Assembly: GCA_949126835.1 (NCBI GenBank) | Contig: OX421497.1 | Span: 2,534,271 to 2,598,270 of the forward strand | Length of the DNA stretch: 64,000 nt | Direction: 5' to 3' | Origin: Anisus vortex | Taxonomy: Eukaryota; Mollusca; Gastropoda; Planorbidae | In this document: piece by piece, positions 22,925 through 34,114 of the stretch | How positions within the stretch are numbered: the stretch's first letter is position 1 | Layout: each line of letters starts with the position of its first letter | Program-made: the position numbers and the translations under genes | Notes under the pieces: generated by a model | What the model was told of the DNA's origin: nothing | The model's database searches: none | What the model saw: only the letters and a program-made list of their open reading frames with translations

Positions 22925-23165
22925 TTGTTATCTTTCTCGAGGCGTGATGTTACATTCGAGGGCCCGTGTTTTCCGCAGTCACGGCGCGTGCAACCTATAT
23001 GCATATATATACATGCGATTTGCATAATTAATGAACGGGGGGTGCAGCCGTGCCAATCCGACACGGCCGGGCGCATGAATACGGACGAGCTCATTAGTGC
23101 AGGGGAGGCGGGGTGGGCGGGGAGACTGTTTTGCATCACACAGGTAGGAAGGAGACCCTGAAATA
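22925..23165. promoter_or_regulatory. GC-rich island with octamer and TAAT motifs (candidate regulatory DNA)
   Basis: A locally GC-rich stretch with an ATTTGCAT octamer (reverse complement of ATGCAAAT) at about 23018, next to AATTAATGA. POU and homeodomain factors bind such sites in animals (general knowledge). It does not resemble any repeat in the window. Regulatory function is inference only. Confidence 0.25.
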
Positions 23166-23750
23166 TGGCTTGTGGAGGAATTTGATTCAAGGAAGGTACC
23201 GGTACAAGTTAAGAAAAAAACTATTTCTCTCACTAGCAGAGAAAGGTTGAAACGCCCTCAACCCCCTCCCCTCCACCCCCGCACACCTCCCCTATCTATA
23301 CAGACTGGTTAGAAGCGTCTCACAGAGACCTTAAGTTGTTTAGCACCATTCCTTTTTTTTTTGGGGGGGGGGGGGGGGCGGGGGGTTACGGTATCTTTTG
23401 CCTTGCTAATGTTTTTTTTTTGCTTATGTCATGGTGATTTTCATGTTCTGGAATATGAAAAGGGGGATAGAGTGGCCAGCTCAGTGCCCAAACTGCCTTT
23501 GAACTTTGCCAACCCGCTGTCGGTTATCCGACTGATTTCGTGGACGCCCGGGGGTAGATTTTATGGGTCCGCTAAACAATATAGCACCCCCAGAGTCGGC
23601 ATGTATTTATTTGAACACGTAACTTCATGGCCGTAGGGACACACCAGTATTGATTTTTATCTACTGCCGAAATACAGAAAATGTAGCACTCTACCGCTGG
23701 ACCCCGTCACCCATTAGATTGTCTATGTTTGTGTAAATGCGTTTGTAATC
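23166..23750. other. No gene recognised
   Basis: It contains a G run at about 23363-23379 and otherwise unique-looking sequence. Bases 23460-23700 are of balanced composition; an open frame of 91 codons there has no recognisable motif. Confidence 0.4.
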
Positions 23751-23831
23751 TTAACACTTACAGTCCCAGGCGCGTATATAGCGGAACTGAAGGCAGCATA
23801 GATAGAAGTAGGTCGGTACAGGAAGGGTTGA
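23751..23831 (+). mobile_element. TTAA MITE copy 2 (diverged)
   Basis: TTAACACTTACAGTCCC at the left and GGAAGGGTTGA at the right. It differs from the intact copies in the left end (CA for CC), in CCAGG for CCGGG and in the right TTGA for TTAA. Confidence 0.85.
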
Positions 23832-24215
23832 CAGTAAGTTTCCACGTTTCTAAGATGAAGCCCTTGCCTCGAGTTCACATGTCCTACATTCCAATGCCAT
23901 TCTATAAAATATCAAGAGATCTAGCATCGTTCTCGGTGCTAGAAGCGTCGTGGTCTTGTGTAAGAGTGTTTGTATGCCAACCGCAAGGTCTCAGGAGGAC
24001 AATCTTGGTGAATGTTTTGGTTTTTCACCCGCTTTTCAGGATGAGGTAAGGGAGGGGGGGGGGGTCCTTGAATCTACTCAGTCGGTATGCGTACACATCA
24101 ACGTCTTGGGATACCATAGTTGGTTCAGCTTTGTGCTGGACACACAATCAACTTGCGTGTTATAACCGTGAAGACCAACCAAACCATGTTTAACTTGTCC
24201 CCAGGAATCGCTCAA

Positions 24216-24296
24216 TTAACCCTTCCCGTACCGACCTACTTCTATCTATGCTGCCTTCAGTTCCGCTATATACGCGCCCGGGACTGTAAGGGTTAA
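24216..24296 (-). mobile_element. TTAA MITE copy 3, intact 81 bp
   Basis: TTAA-CCCTTCCCGTACCG at the left and CTGTAAGGG-TTAA at the right. By eye it is identical over all 81 bases to the reverse complement of the copy at 25731-25811. Confidence 0.92.
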
Positions 24297-24523
24297 ATGG
24301 TAGGCTCCTACTGTACTTTACGGCATGAAAAAAAAAAAGAAAAACAATTCTTTATCCAATTTTTCCAATTGGCCTAAGTCTAAGTAATCCACAAAAAAAA
24401 AAAAAAAGCAGGCGTATAACACATCCAATTATATTTGAAGTTATTGTCAAAATCAACCGGTACCCATTTTACTAGTTTAGTCTTGAAATGTATCATCTCT
24501 CTCTTTCCCAAATAGACACTCAT

Positions 24524-24555
24524 TTTGCCTCTCTCTCTCATTCTCTCCCTCTCTT

Positions 24556-24602
<47 letters not shown>
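24524..24602. repeat. (CT)n microsatellite
   Basis: CT dinucleotide tract, purest at about 24562-24602. Confidence 0.9.
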
Positions 24603-24606
<4 letters not shown>

Positions 24607-24609
24607 CAC

Positions 24610-25180
24610 ACGCAGACAAACACAGCATGTATCAGCATCTCATCGCCTCTACATAAAAAAAATCGAATGTTATTTTTCTCTTGTGCTGTTTCTAGGCAAC
24701 GCGCGTCTTGGTTATCGGGAATAGGTGGTGGGCAGGGCTTGTGTTTGGTAACAAGCATTTCTGAGGAGATGCTCGCTGGGAAGGCGGAAGTCGGAGGGGG
24801 GTGGTGGTCTCGCCATCTTGAACGACGGCAGCGCTTGTTATTCCAGTCCCCACACAGAAGTCTGTAGCAGATGGAGTCAAAATGTCTGGAACAACACAGT
24901 TTGTGATATTTATTTTTGCTTTAAAAAAATGTCTTCTCTGTTGGATCCAAGTGTTTAAATGCTAAAAATAGATCTTCTTTAATGACCTATTTAAATTGGG
25001 ATAAAAGGGGAGGAAAGCGTTGTCAATATTCTTAATTCAAGGGCCTTAATTATGTGCTAAATATATATTTGACAAAAAATTGGTTCGGAATCAGGAACAT
25101 TTCAACCCATTTGACATTCAGCACTCTCTAGTAAGAAATAACTATACAGATATTTAAATGAAAATAAGTTAACATTTGAT
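24610..25180. other. No gene recognised
   Basis: Nothing identifiable; the second half is AT-rich. Confidence 0.4.
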
Positions 25181-25184
25181 TCAT

Positions 25185-25325
25185 CTTTAAAGAAGAGACC
25201 GGCTGGTCCTGCGTGTGTCGAAATTGCAGGGACAGTAGAAGAGACGATCGAGCATGTGCTTTTAGACTGGCCCTGCCTTGCAGGAGCCATAGACTGGATG
25301 GGAACGGTCAACTGTTTCCTCTGAA
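25185..25325 (+). pseudogene. LINE RNase H-type C-terminal fragment
   Basis: The + frame reads ...ACVEIAGTVEETIEHVLLDWPCLAG (given here as two parts: ACVEIAGTVE and ETIEHVLLDWPCLAG). I- and Jockey-group elements with RNase H commonly end in a C..C...ETxEHxLxxCP knuckle (family knowledge). Here the last Cys is Trp and the first pair is incomplete. This is a short dead fragment. Confidence 0.6.
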
Positions 25326-25433
25326 CCTATAAGGTGATTTGGCTACACTGAGTAGCACAAGTGTGTTTGTCCTCCGAGCCCTAAGAGATTATTATCGGTT
25401 CGTAACTCACTCCGGTGAAGTGATGTTCAAGTC

Positions 25434-25512
25434 AGGTCCTGCGGTAAGTCCACCGGACTGTCAACCGACACGTCGGGGGTTCTATCCCTGCAGCCGACCG
25501 ATCCCTGCCGCC
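25434..25512 (+). other. Degenerate tRNA-like sequence
   Basis: It contains ACTGTCAACCG, resembling a tRNA anticodon loop with GTC, and GGGGGTTCTATCCC, resembling a damaged B box. The stems do not pair well enough for a tRNA gene. It may be a tRNA-derived repeat head or chance. Confidence 0.3.
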
Positions 25513-25730
25513 CTGCAGGAGTTTTTTTTCTAGTGGACGTAACTATTTTCCATCTAGAAGGAACGTCTGTAAAAATTATAAGTCAACAAAGGGATATAGT
25601 CGTATCGAAATAGGACAAGTATGATGAGTGTGGGTGGAATCAATGATGCATAGACATATAATAAATAGATGATTTGATATATGAAACTCTCCATTGAATC
25701 TACTATTCTACTACGAAAGAGTGAGGAGAC

Positions 25731-25811
25731 TTAACCCTTACAGTCCCGGGCGCGTATATAGCGGAACTGAAGGCAGCATAGATAGAAGTAGGTCGGTACG
25801 GGAAGGGTTAA
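25731..25811 (+). mobile_element. TTAA MITE copy 4, intact 81 bp
   Basis: TTAA-CCCTTACAGTCCCGGG at the left and GGTACGGGAAGGG-TTAA at the right. The terminal inverted repeats follow CCCTTnnnGTnCCG. With the flanking TTAA this fits a piggyBac-type non-autonomous element with a 73-bp body. Confidence 0.92.
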
Positions 25812-26090
25812 TAAACAAACAAACGAAAGAGTGAACAGTGTCATTAAGTAGTAGAACAATGTCGAATCTCGCATCGTGACAATGTTCACAAACGAGTAGA
25901 GCCATAGGCATTGACAACACAACGCAAGTAAGTTGGGGGCACAGCAGTCCGTGACTCAACGAACATGCACACACTAACACGCGCAAACACACACACACAT
26001 GCAATAGCACGCGCAACTAAGTTTTTTTTTTGCACGGAAGCACGTTCTCCTATGTAATGAAATGTGTGGGTATAAGACTGTGTGCATGTT

Positions 26091-26097
26091 TCTCTCT

Positions 26098-26152
<55 letters not shown>
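26091..26152. repeat. (GT)n microsatellite
   Basis: An uninterrupted run of about 25 GT units preceded by CT units. Confidence 0.93.
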
Positions 26153-26153
<1 letters not shown>

Positions 26154-26560
26154 ATTGTGGATGTAAAAGATGGACCTTCAGAAATACACAGGGGTGGAGC
26201 TGGTGGATGAAGGACTGCGGCAGGGGGGGGGGGGCATTCTGCTGTGTACGACCTCAATACCCGAGTCTTTCAAATGGCTCATATGGTGGCTGCTGCGGCG
26301 TACATATGTCCAAAGGCTGGTTGATGGCGCCTTTTTTTAAATACATAGGAAAGAGAAGCAGGTTGTTAAAAAGATTGCGTCAAGCCAAAATCGTTAGTGT
26401 GGTTATTACAGTTTTTTTTTAAATATTACTTTTGAATGCCCCGTTTGCCCCCTTCCCTGCTTCGACAGACACCCACCTTGCAATCAACAAACATTTTCAA
26501 AAAAGCATGCGTCAGACATATTATGTAACAAGCATAATATTTTTACATATGTAAGTAAAG
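26153..26560. other. No gene recognised
   Basis: Contains a G run at about 26224-26234. No gene or repeat family is recognised. Confidence 0.4.
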
Positions 26561-26561
26561 T

Positions 26562-26813
26562 ACCAAATTGATCATAGGGCCGGTGAAGCAGCGTTCACCA
26601 GTTTATGTGGCCACGGCATACTAGCTGATGTGTGGCCAACACAATGCGCAGCCACCTTTACTTCACCCCAACTAATGTCAGGTACTCATCAGGGCTGGGT
26701 AGACCCAGTGAAACCTTCAATTCCAGGGAAGAAATCCCTAGCCTACACCAGGATTCAAAGCCAGAACATTCGGAACGCCAGTTGAGCGCGCTTCCAGCTC
26801 GGCCATCCGTGCC
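26562..26813 (-). mobile_element. SINE copy f, near full length
   Basis: In reverse orientation it runs from 'ACCAAATTGATCATAGGGCC' (tail) to 'GAGCGCGCTTCCAGCTCGGC' (head). The B box region is damaged (GATTCAAAGCC). Confidence 0.9.
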
Positions 26814-26947
26814 TCATTATGGATACATAGGTATTACCAGTAAAAACCTAAACGATGACAAAACGGACTTCTTTACTTTTTTTGTAATCAAAACGTTCAA
26901 AAAGTAAACATCCACAGTGGTTGTATTGTGTTGACTAGATTTGTTCA

Positions 26948-27024
26948 GTGAATACACATACACACACAAACACACACACACATACACTCATACACACACA
27001 AACACACACACATACTCACACACA
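26948..27024. repeat. (CA)n microsatellite, interrupted
   Basis: CA repeats with TACACA and CAAACA interruptions. Confidence 0.88.
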
Positions 27025-27068
27025 GGAACATACTAACTCTTTTATTGGCAGTTATTAAACAAAAATCA

Positions 27069-27089
27069 ATATATATATATATATATATA
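27069..27089. repeat. (AT)n microsatellite
   Basis: About ten consecutive AT units. Confidence 0.9.
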
Positions 27090-27231
27090 GACACATTGAA
27101 CAGCGCAACACAGTACAACTCAAAGCTTGTTTAGTTGTTGTTTTTTTACCTTTCATTCTGCATTATGTTTATATTCTGTATAGACCAGGTAGTCTACATA
27201 TAGAAAATTATTCCTGGGATAGAAAAGATAG

Positions 27232-29862
27232 AAATTGAGAGAGCAGGGGAGAAAGAGGGAGAGAGAAAGAGCATGGTACAGCTAGAGCAGGAGCGAGAGG
27301 GAACAAGAGAGAGAGAGTGAGCAGGAGAGAGCAGGAGAGAGAATAAGAGAGAGCAGTAGAGTGAGAGTTATAGAAGAAGAGAGAGAGAGAAGGAGAGAGA
27401 AAAAGAGAGAGCAGGAGAGAAAAAGAGAGAGCAGGAGAGATAAAGACGGAGAGAAAAGGAGAGAGAAAAAGAGAGAGCAGGAGAGAAAAAGAGAGAGCAG
27501 GAGAGATAAAGAGAGAGAGAGAAGGAGAGAGAAAAAGAGAGAGCAGGAGAGAAAAAGAGAGAGAGCAGGAGAGAAAAAGAGAGAGCAGGAGAGATAAAGA
27601 GAGAGAGAGAAAAAGAGAGAGCAGGAGAGAAAAAGAGAGAGCAGGAGAGATAAAGAGAGAGAGAGAAGGAGAGAGAAAAAGAGAGAGCAGGAGAGAAAAA
27701 GAGAGAGCAGGAGAGAAAAAGAGAGAGCAGGAGAGATAAAGAGAGAGAGAGAAGGAGAGAGAAAAAAGAGAGCAGGAGAGAAACAGAGAGAGCAGGAGAG
27801 ATAAAGAGAGAGAGAGAAGGAGAGAGAAAAAGAGAGAGCAGGAGAGAAAAAGAGAGAGCAGGAGAGATAAAGAGAGAGAGAGAAGGAGAGAGAAAAAGAG
27901 AGAGCAGGAGAGAAAAAGAGAGAGCAGGAGAGAAAAAGAGAGAGCAGGAGAGATAAAGAGAGAGAGAGAAGGAGAGAGAAAAAAGAGAGCAGGAGAGAAA
28001 CAGAGAGAGCAGGAGAGATAAAGAGAGAGAGAGAAGGAGAGAGAAAAAGAGAGAGCAGGAGAGAAAAAGAGAGAGCAGGAGAGATAAAGAGAGAGAGAGA
28101 AAAAGAGAGAGCAGGAGAGAAAAAGAGAGAGCAGGAGAGATAAAGAGAGAGAGAGAAGGAGAGAGAAAAAGAGAGAGCAGGAGAGAAAAAGAGAGAGCAG
28201 GAGAGAAAAAGAGAGAGCAGGAGAGATAAAGAGAGAGAGAGAAGGAGAGAGAAAAAAGAGAGCAGGAGAGAAACAGAGAGAGCAGGAGAGATAAAGAGAG
28301 AGAGAGAAGGAGAGAGAAAAAGAGAGAGCAGGAGAGAAAAAGAGAGAGCAGGAGAGATAAAGAGAGAGAGAGAAGGAGAGAGAAAAAGAGAGAGCAGGAG
28401 AGAAAAAGAGAGAGCAGGAGAGAAAAAGAGAGAGCAGGAGAGATAAAGAGAGAGAGAGAAGGAGAGAGAAAAAGAGAGAGCAGGAGAGAAAAAGAGAGAG
28501 CAGGAGAGAAAAAGAGAGAGCAGGAGAGATAAAGAGAGAGAGAGAAGGAGAGAGAAAAAGAGAGAGCAGGAGAGAAAAAGAGAGAGCAGGAGAGAAAAAG
28601 AGAGAGAGAGAGAAGGAGAGAGAAAAAGAGAGAGCAGGAGAGAAAAAGAGAGAGAGAGAGAAGGAGAGAGAAAAAGAGAGAGCAGGAGAGAAAAAGAGAG
28701 AGAGAGAAGGAGAGAGAAAAAGAGAGAGCAGGAGAGATAAAGAGAGAGAGAGAGAGAGCAGGAGAGAGAGAGAGAAGGAGAGAGAAAAAGAGAGACCAGG
28801 AGAGATAAAGAGAGAGAGAGAAGGAGAGAGAAAAAGAGAGAGCAGGAGAGATAAAGAGAGAGAGAGAAGGAGAGAGAAAAAGAGAGAGCAGGAGAGATAA
28901 AGAGAGAGAGAGAGAGAGCAGGAGAGAGAGAGAGAAGGAGAGAGAAAAAGAGAGAGCATGAGAGATAAAGAGAGAGAGAGAAGGAGAGAGAAAAAGAGAG
29001 AGCAGGAGAGATAAAGAGAGAGAGAGAAGGAGAGAGAAAAAGAGAGAGCAGGAGAGATAAAGAGAGAGAGAGAGAGAGCAGGAGAGAGAGAGAGAAGGAG
29101 AGAGAAAAAGAGAGAGCAGGAGAGATAAAGAGAGAGAGAGAAGGAGAGAGAAAAAGAGAGAGCAGGAGAGATAAAGAGAGAGAGAGAGAGAGAGAAGGAG
29201 AGAGAAAAAGAGAGAGCAGGAGAGATAAAGAGAGAGAGAGAGAGAGAGAAGGAGAGAGAAAAAGAGAGAGCAGGAGAGATAAAGAGAGAGAGAGAGAGAG
29301 CAGGAGAGAGAGAGAGAAGGAGAGAGAAAAAGAGAGAGCAGGAGAGGAAAAGAGAGAGCAGGAGAGATAAAGAGAGAGAGAGAAGGAGAAAGAAAAAGAG
29401 AGAGCAGGAGAGATAAAGAGAGAGAGAGAGAGAGCAGGAGAGAGAGATAGAAGGAGAGAGAAAAAGAGAGAGCAGGAGAGGAAAAGAGAGAGCAGGAGAG
29501 ATAAAGAGAGAGATAGAGCAGGAGAGAGAGAGAGCAGGAGAGAGAGAGAGCAGGAGAGAGAGAGAGCAGGAGAGATAAAGAGAGAGAGAGCAGGAGAGAG
29601 AGATAGAAGGAGAGAGAAAAAGAGAGAGCAGGAGAGGAAAAGAGAGAGCAGGAGAGATAAAGAGAGAGAGAGAGCAGGAGAGAGAGAGAGCAGGAGAGAG
29701 AGAGAGCAGGAGAGAGAGAGAGCAGGAGAGATAAAGAGAGAGAGAGCAGGAGAGAGAGAGCAGAAGAGAAAAAGAGAGAGCAAGAGAGAAAAAGAGAGAT
29801 TAGGAGAGAAAAAGAGAGAGAGGGAGCAGGAGACAGAGAGAGAGATAGGGTAAAAAAAAAAG
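27232..29862. repeat. 2.6-kb GA-rich purine satellite with higher-order structure
   Basis: Nearly pure purine on the + strand. It is built from short words AGAGAGCAGGAGAG, AAAAAGAGAG, ATAAAGAGAG and AGAAGGAGAG, which recur in longer blocks. A block of about 230 bp with 'AAAAAAGAGAGCAGG' and 'AAACAGAGAG' repeats several times between about 27700 and 28300. Minus-strand frames of 583, 833 and 903 codons are only Ser/Leu/Phe repeats created by the absence of stop codons. They are not genes. Confidence 0.95.
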
Positions 29863-29983
29863 AAAATATATTAAAGAAGAAACTTTTCTGAACACCTCCC
29901 ACCGATCCCCCCCCCTCCCACCCTCCGCAAAAAAACAACAAAAAACAAACAATTTTTATATGTTGGGCATTGATTTGACACAT

Positions 29984-30007
29984 CTCTTTCTCTTTCTCTC
30001 TCTCTCC

Positions 30008-30042
<35 letters not shown>
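29984..30042. repeat. (CT)n microsatellite
   Basis: Interrupted CT tract on the + strand, so its purine strand is opposite to that of the GA satellite 120 bp upstream. Confidence 0.88.
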
Positions 30043-30043
<1 letters not shown>

Positions 30044-30590
30044 ACTATACTCTCCAAACCATATTGCATTGTTTCTCATGCCAGCCCTTTGTACTCTACT
30101 CAGATTGCGATATTGTGTTTTTGTTTTTGTTTTATTTTCTCCCCCCCCCCCCTTTGGTTACTTCCCTTATCTATTCATCCGGTCACGTTCAAGATTCAGC
30201 CCCCGCCCCCGTCACGTGATAGCTTGCCTTGCTTTCGTTTCGTTTCTTTTCTCTCTCTTTATAACTTTGTTTGTTTTGTTTTTTTTATAGAGTTTGTATT
30301 ATTTTCAAATAATAATATCGTTACTTTCTGTGTTTTAACAAGTTTGTTTTGTGTAGGGAAGAAAACCTGAGACTTTGTCACTGATCTATATAACAGACAT
30401 TTTGAAAAAGTTTCATTCATGCATTTATTGACATTACTCAAATGTCCGTTAAAGGAATACAATTTATAAAACGAACAAAAAAAAAACCACAAGAACAATG
30501 CTAAAACACAAAATGAACATTTCTAAATTGCCAATTAACCAAAAAAAAGGGGTAATCGGGTAATTTTTTAGTAAATGTAAAGTAGGACAA
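30043..30590. other. No gene recognised
   Basis: T-rich sequence with a C run at about 30140-30151. No gene is identified. Confidence 0.4.
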
Positions 30591-30591
30591 A

Positions 30592-30848
30592 CCGTTCGGC
30601 TGGCGTACCGAAGGTTCTGGATTCAATCATGGTGGTGAAGGCTAGGATTTGTTCTCTGTTCTGGAGGGTGTCCCTGAGTCTACCCAGCTCTGACGTGTAC
30701 CTGACTTTAGTTAGGGGTTAAAGTAAAGGCGGCTGGGCGTTGTACTAGCCACACAATCCCCTAGTATGCCGTGTTCACAAAAACAACTTGTGAACTCTGA
30801 TTCACCGCCCTATGATCAATTCGTTCCGAAGGGTACTTTTACTTTTTA
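30592..30848 (+). mobile_element. SINE copy g, 5' end of head missing
   Basis: It starts at 'CGTTCGGCTGGCGTACCGAA' without the A box and continues through the whole body to 'GGGTACTTTTACTTTTTACT'. Confidence 0.88.
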
Positions 30849-31004
30849 CTTATTAAGATACTTATTATGTAATCTACTTATGAGTAGGCCTACTATGACT
30901 ATGATATTTTTATAAAATAATCGGACCGACTCCCCCACAACCTAACTTAAAATGTTTGCTAAGTAGTTACTCTAGACACTGAACCCTACATTTACACCTT
31001 TAAC

Positions 31005-31262
31005 TGAACCCCCCCCCCCCCCCCATTGTACTATTATTATCATACAAACATGTTCTTTCACGAGCAATGCGCCCACCGCCACGCTCACGCCTCTGATCGT
31101 CCGCGTGCTAGCACTGGTTAATTTGATGGTCTCCACCCTCCCATAGTCGTTTCTCGTTAATGACGTCACGACTAATGGTCAGGGACCGATCTTCAACCGA
31201 GCCGCATAACGAGGGTTAGTTATGCTCCAATTAGTCCGGGATGAAAAGTCGAAACAAACAAA
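31005..31262. promoter_or_regulatory. Unique island with CRE octamer (candidate regulatory DNA)
   Basis: After a C run (31009-31024) there is a stretch of balanced composition with a palindromic TGACGTCA at 31161-31168, flanked by GTTAA and ACTAATGG. TGACGTCA is the canonical CREB/ATF site (general knowledge). No gene start can be placed nearby. Confidence 0.25.
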
Positions 31263-31532
31263 AAAATGCATGTTACACCCTGCACGTGCAGCTCACAGTT
31301 GGTCTGGATACTAATACTAAATAGCATAGTCTATAGACTTACTGCCATTGATGTAAACTGTAGACTATTTTAGACTAAAATACTCTATGTGTTAGCAGCT
31401 TGATTGTTTTTATTGGAACATTGAAAATCAATACAGGCTTTGTCCATCCAACCAGCGAAAACATTCACCCATCCATCAGTCCGTACATCAAACCTTCCAT
31501 CCCAAGTGTTTTCATCCCTCAATTTTCCATAA

Positions 31533-31600
31533 GATAAGATTACTTTATTGATGCAAATAAATGGAAATTTGACTTGATTACATACATGCCGTTCAACCCG
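31533..31600 (-). other. LINE 3'-end-like scrap
   Basis: 'AAGATAAGATTACTTTATTG' carries an ATAAGATAAG tail motif shared with family X. On the minus strand it includes AATAAA near the end. The assignment is weak because no coding part is attached. Confidence 0.4.
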
Positions 31601-31607
31601 TCCACCT

Positions 31608-32056
31608 ATATTTGTATCTCTGTATCTATCTATCTGTCTGTCTATCTGTCTATCTGTCTATATGTCTGTCTATCTATCTAACTATCTGTCTGTCTATCTA
31701 TCTAACTATCTGTCTATCTATCTATCTATCTGTCTATCTGTCTATCTGTCTATCGGTCTATCTGTCTATTTGTCTATCTGTCTATCGGTCTATCTGTCTA
31801 TCTGTCTATCTGTCTATCTGTCTATCTGTCTATCTGTCTATCTGTCTATCCGTCTATCTGTCTATCTGTCTATCTGTCTATCTGTCTATCTGTCTATCTG
31901 TCTATCTGTCTATCTGTCTATCTGTCTATCTGTCTATCTGTCTATCTGTCTATCTGTCTATCTGTCTATCTGTCTATCTGTCTATCTGTCTATCTGTCTA
32001 TCTGTCTATCTGTCTATCTGTCTATCTGACTGTCTATCTGACTGTCTGTCTATATA
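31608..32056. repeat. TATCTGTC octanucleotide array
   Basis: Long array of alternating TATC and TGTC, purest from about 31795 to 32030, with GGTC, CCGTC and AACTA variants in the first 180 bp. The opposite strand reads GATA/GACA. Open frames of about 130-150 codons across it are repeats (YLSICLSV) and not genes. Confidence 0.95.
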
Positions 32057-32640
32057 ATCTATAGATATATTAAATATATTTATATAATCTAATCTAATCT
32101 ATCTAACTATCTCTCTCTTTCTCTATGCTATGTATCTATGTATTTATCTATCTTTCTAATAGAATTTATTTATCTATCTATCTCTATATCTAACTAATTA
32201 TCTGTCTATCTATCTATCCATCTATCCATTTACTCATGAATTCATTCATCCATCTACCCACCTACATACCAACCAACTAATCTACCAACCTACCTAACAA
32301 CCCAACTACCTACCCATCTATCTATCTATCTATCTAACTAATCTAATGGCATATATTTATACGTCTAACTGTTTTTGTATTTATATATGCCTGTCTGTCA
32401 ATTCATCACCGGAAGCTATTCAAGATGCGCACACAGACACCCAGCCAGTCTCAGACAACCAAATAGAAAGACATTAAGCATACAGACTACACGCAGACAG
32501 ACAGGAGGCGCTCTGTTATTCTGCTAGAAAATAATATTTAGATTTGCTTTCACTATAACGTTGTTTTATATAACACTCTATATAAATATATACATAAATA
32601 TATATTACACAAACGCTTGTATTATATTACTCCCAAAGAT
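32057..32640. repeat. Degenerate tetranucleotide (TATC/CTAC) simple repeat, then AT-rich DNA
   Basis: The octamer array decays into irregular TCTA, ATCT and CCTAC words up to about 32340. After that there is AT-rich non-repeated sequence. Confidence 0.65.
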
Positions 32641-33060
32641 CAGCGTGGGCTAGAGTCTAGCCAACAACTATATCAAGAATGGAGTCCGGGGACAAATTGC
32701 CTTAATCGCCACCGGTACCCAGGCCGAATACGAAATGTCCAATTATGTGTGGGGGGAGACTCATTCTGAAAGGCGCCCTTCACTGCCCCGCACCCCCTGC
32801 CCGTGTCACGGCCAATTGCAAAATGACACCGGGGAGAGAGGGGGGTTCGCCCGTAAATTTCCGCAGATTTCCGACAACGAGCCGTCTATCACCGGAAAGG
32901 GCGTCACGTGATATTCGCCCCGTGGGAAACGCGGGTGGCGCCAATTTAGTTGTTTAGACCGCCCTTTGCCACCCCGTCCCCACCTCCCCAGTGGTGTATC
33001 TGACATGTTATCGCTTTTGTTCCGGGCTGTCGAAGCCAATCACTTTCTGGTTGTTTTTTT
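32641..33060. promoter_or_regulatory. GC-rich unique island (candidate regulatory or exon-bearing DNA)
   Basis: This is one of the few GC-rich non-repeat stretches. It contains CCAATTATG, CCAATTGC and TCACGTGAT (an E-box). The longest open frame (70 codons, 32745-32957) has no recognisable motif. An exon cannot be excluded, but I see no splice-bounded frame I would defend. Confidence 0.25.
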
Positions 33061-33278
33061 TAGTATTATTTTTAATTTTAGATTTTTAAATAAACAACTT
33101 TAAAATATCGCCGTTGTCATGGTTTATACATAAATAGCCAATGAGATAGCTCAATACAAAAATTATGCACAGACAATTTTGATTGGACCGATCATCTTGG
33201 CATAAATTAAAGTTACTGTAAAGGGAATGGGTAGAAAGGGGGGGGGCGTACAAACTAATAATTCAATATTATTGTTAA

Positions 33279-33505
33279 AGGGGGCGCAGTGGCCGAGCCG
33301 GCAGCGCGTTCGGCTGACGTACCGTAGGTCCTTGGTTCGAATCCTGGTGAAGGCGATGATTTTCTCCCTGGTCTCGAGGGTGTCTCTGAGTTCTCCAGCT
33401 CTAATGGGTACCTGACAATAGTTGTGGGTAAAGTAAAGGTGGCTGGGCATTGTGCTTGCCACACATCCCCTAGTATCGGTACTACGGGTACTTCACTTAC
33501 TTTAC
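33279..33505 (+). mobile_element. SINE copy h
   Basis: The head is well preserved: TGGCCGAGCCGGCAGCGCG, then B box GGTTCGAATCC. The body runs to 'CACATCCCCTAGTAT', then jumps to 'GGGTACTTCACTTACTTTAC', so the 'GTGGCCACAGAAACTGG' part is deleted. Confidence 0.9.
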
Positions 33506-34110
33506 TAAATTGTTTTAAAAAAAACCACATAAAAATTAGCTTTATGAGAAAATATGCTACATTGTTGACGAGTCTTAAATAGGCAAATTGGATGCAAATT
33601 CATTTCCGATATATTTCCGTAAACAATCGTATAATTATATTTTCGGCATGTTTCTAGTAATTTACTCTATACGTGTTATTATCACTTTTTACATGTTTCA
33701 AGTGCATTGTGGAACTTCCGGTTTCATTTTGTATTGCTTACAATGACAACCATTACGATTGCAAGCAGAGATTTATGCCTTGTTGCTGCTTTAAAATTGT
33801 TGATAAATTCATTGCACTTTCAACTACAAGTTCAGGCCGAATGCAAATAAACAAAGGCTGTAAGTATTATTGTGAGGATTATGTCTTAAATATTAAAAGT
33901 GAATATGCCAGAAATTATAGCAGAAGGCAGAAGGCAGCCATTTTTTAAATTAAATTTAGCGAAAAGGATCGGAAGTGAAGTTGCATCCAAAACGTATGCA
34001 TGCATAAGATTTAAGACTGGTCAATGCTATGCATAAAGAAGGAGAAAAATGCGAAAAATGTGAACAAACTATAGCGTTAAAAATAAAGAATTCAGTCCAA
34101 TGTCTAAAAA
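33506..34110. other. No gene recognised
   Basis: Unique-looking sequence with two open frames of 80-90 codons without motifs. Confidence 0.4.
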
Positions 34111-34114
34111 GAAA

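Noticed and set aside
25434..25512. tRNA-Asp gene (ACTGTCAA loop, GGGGGTTC)
   Set aside because: Stems do not pair and the acceptor stem is absent; kept only as a weak tRNA-like feature.
27208..30079. Very long minus-strand open frames (583, 833 and 903 codons)
   Set aside because: They are Ser/Leu/Phe low-complexity readings of the GA satellite in all three frames. The repeat simply lacks stop codons on that strand.
31612..32064. Open frames rich in Ile/Leu/Ser/Cys
   Set aside because: Readings of the TATCTGTC array.
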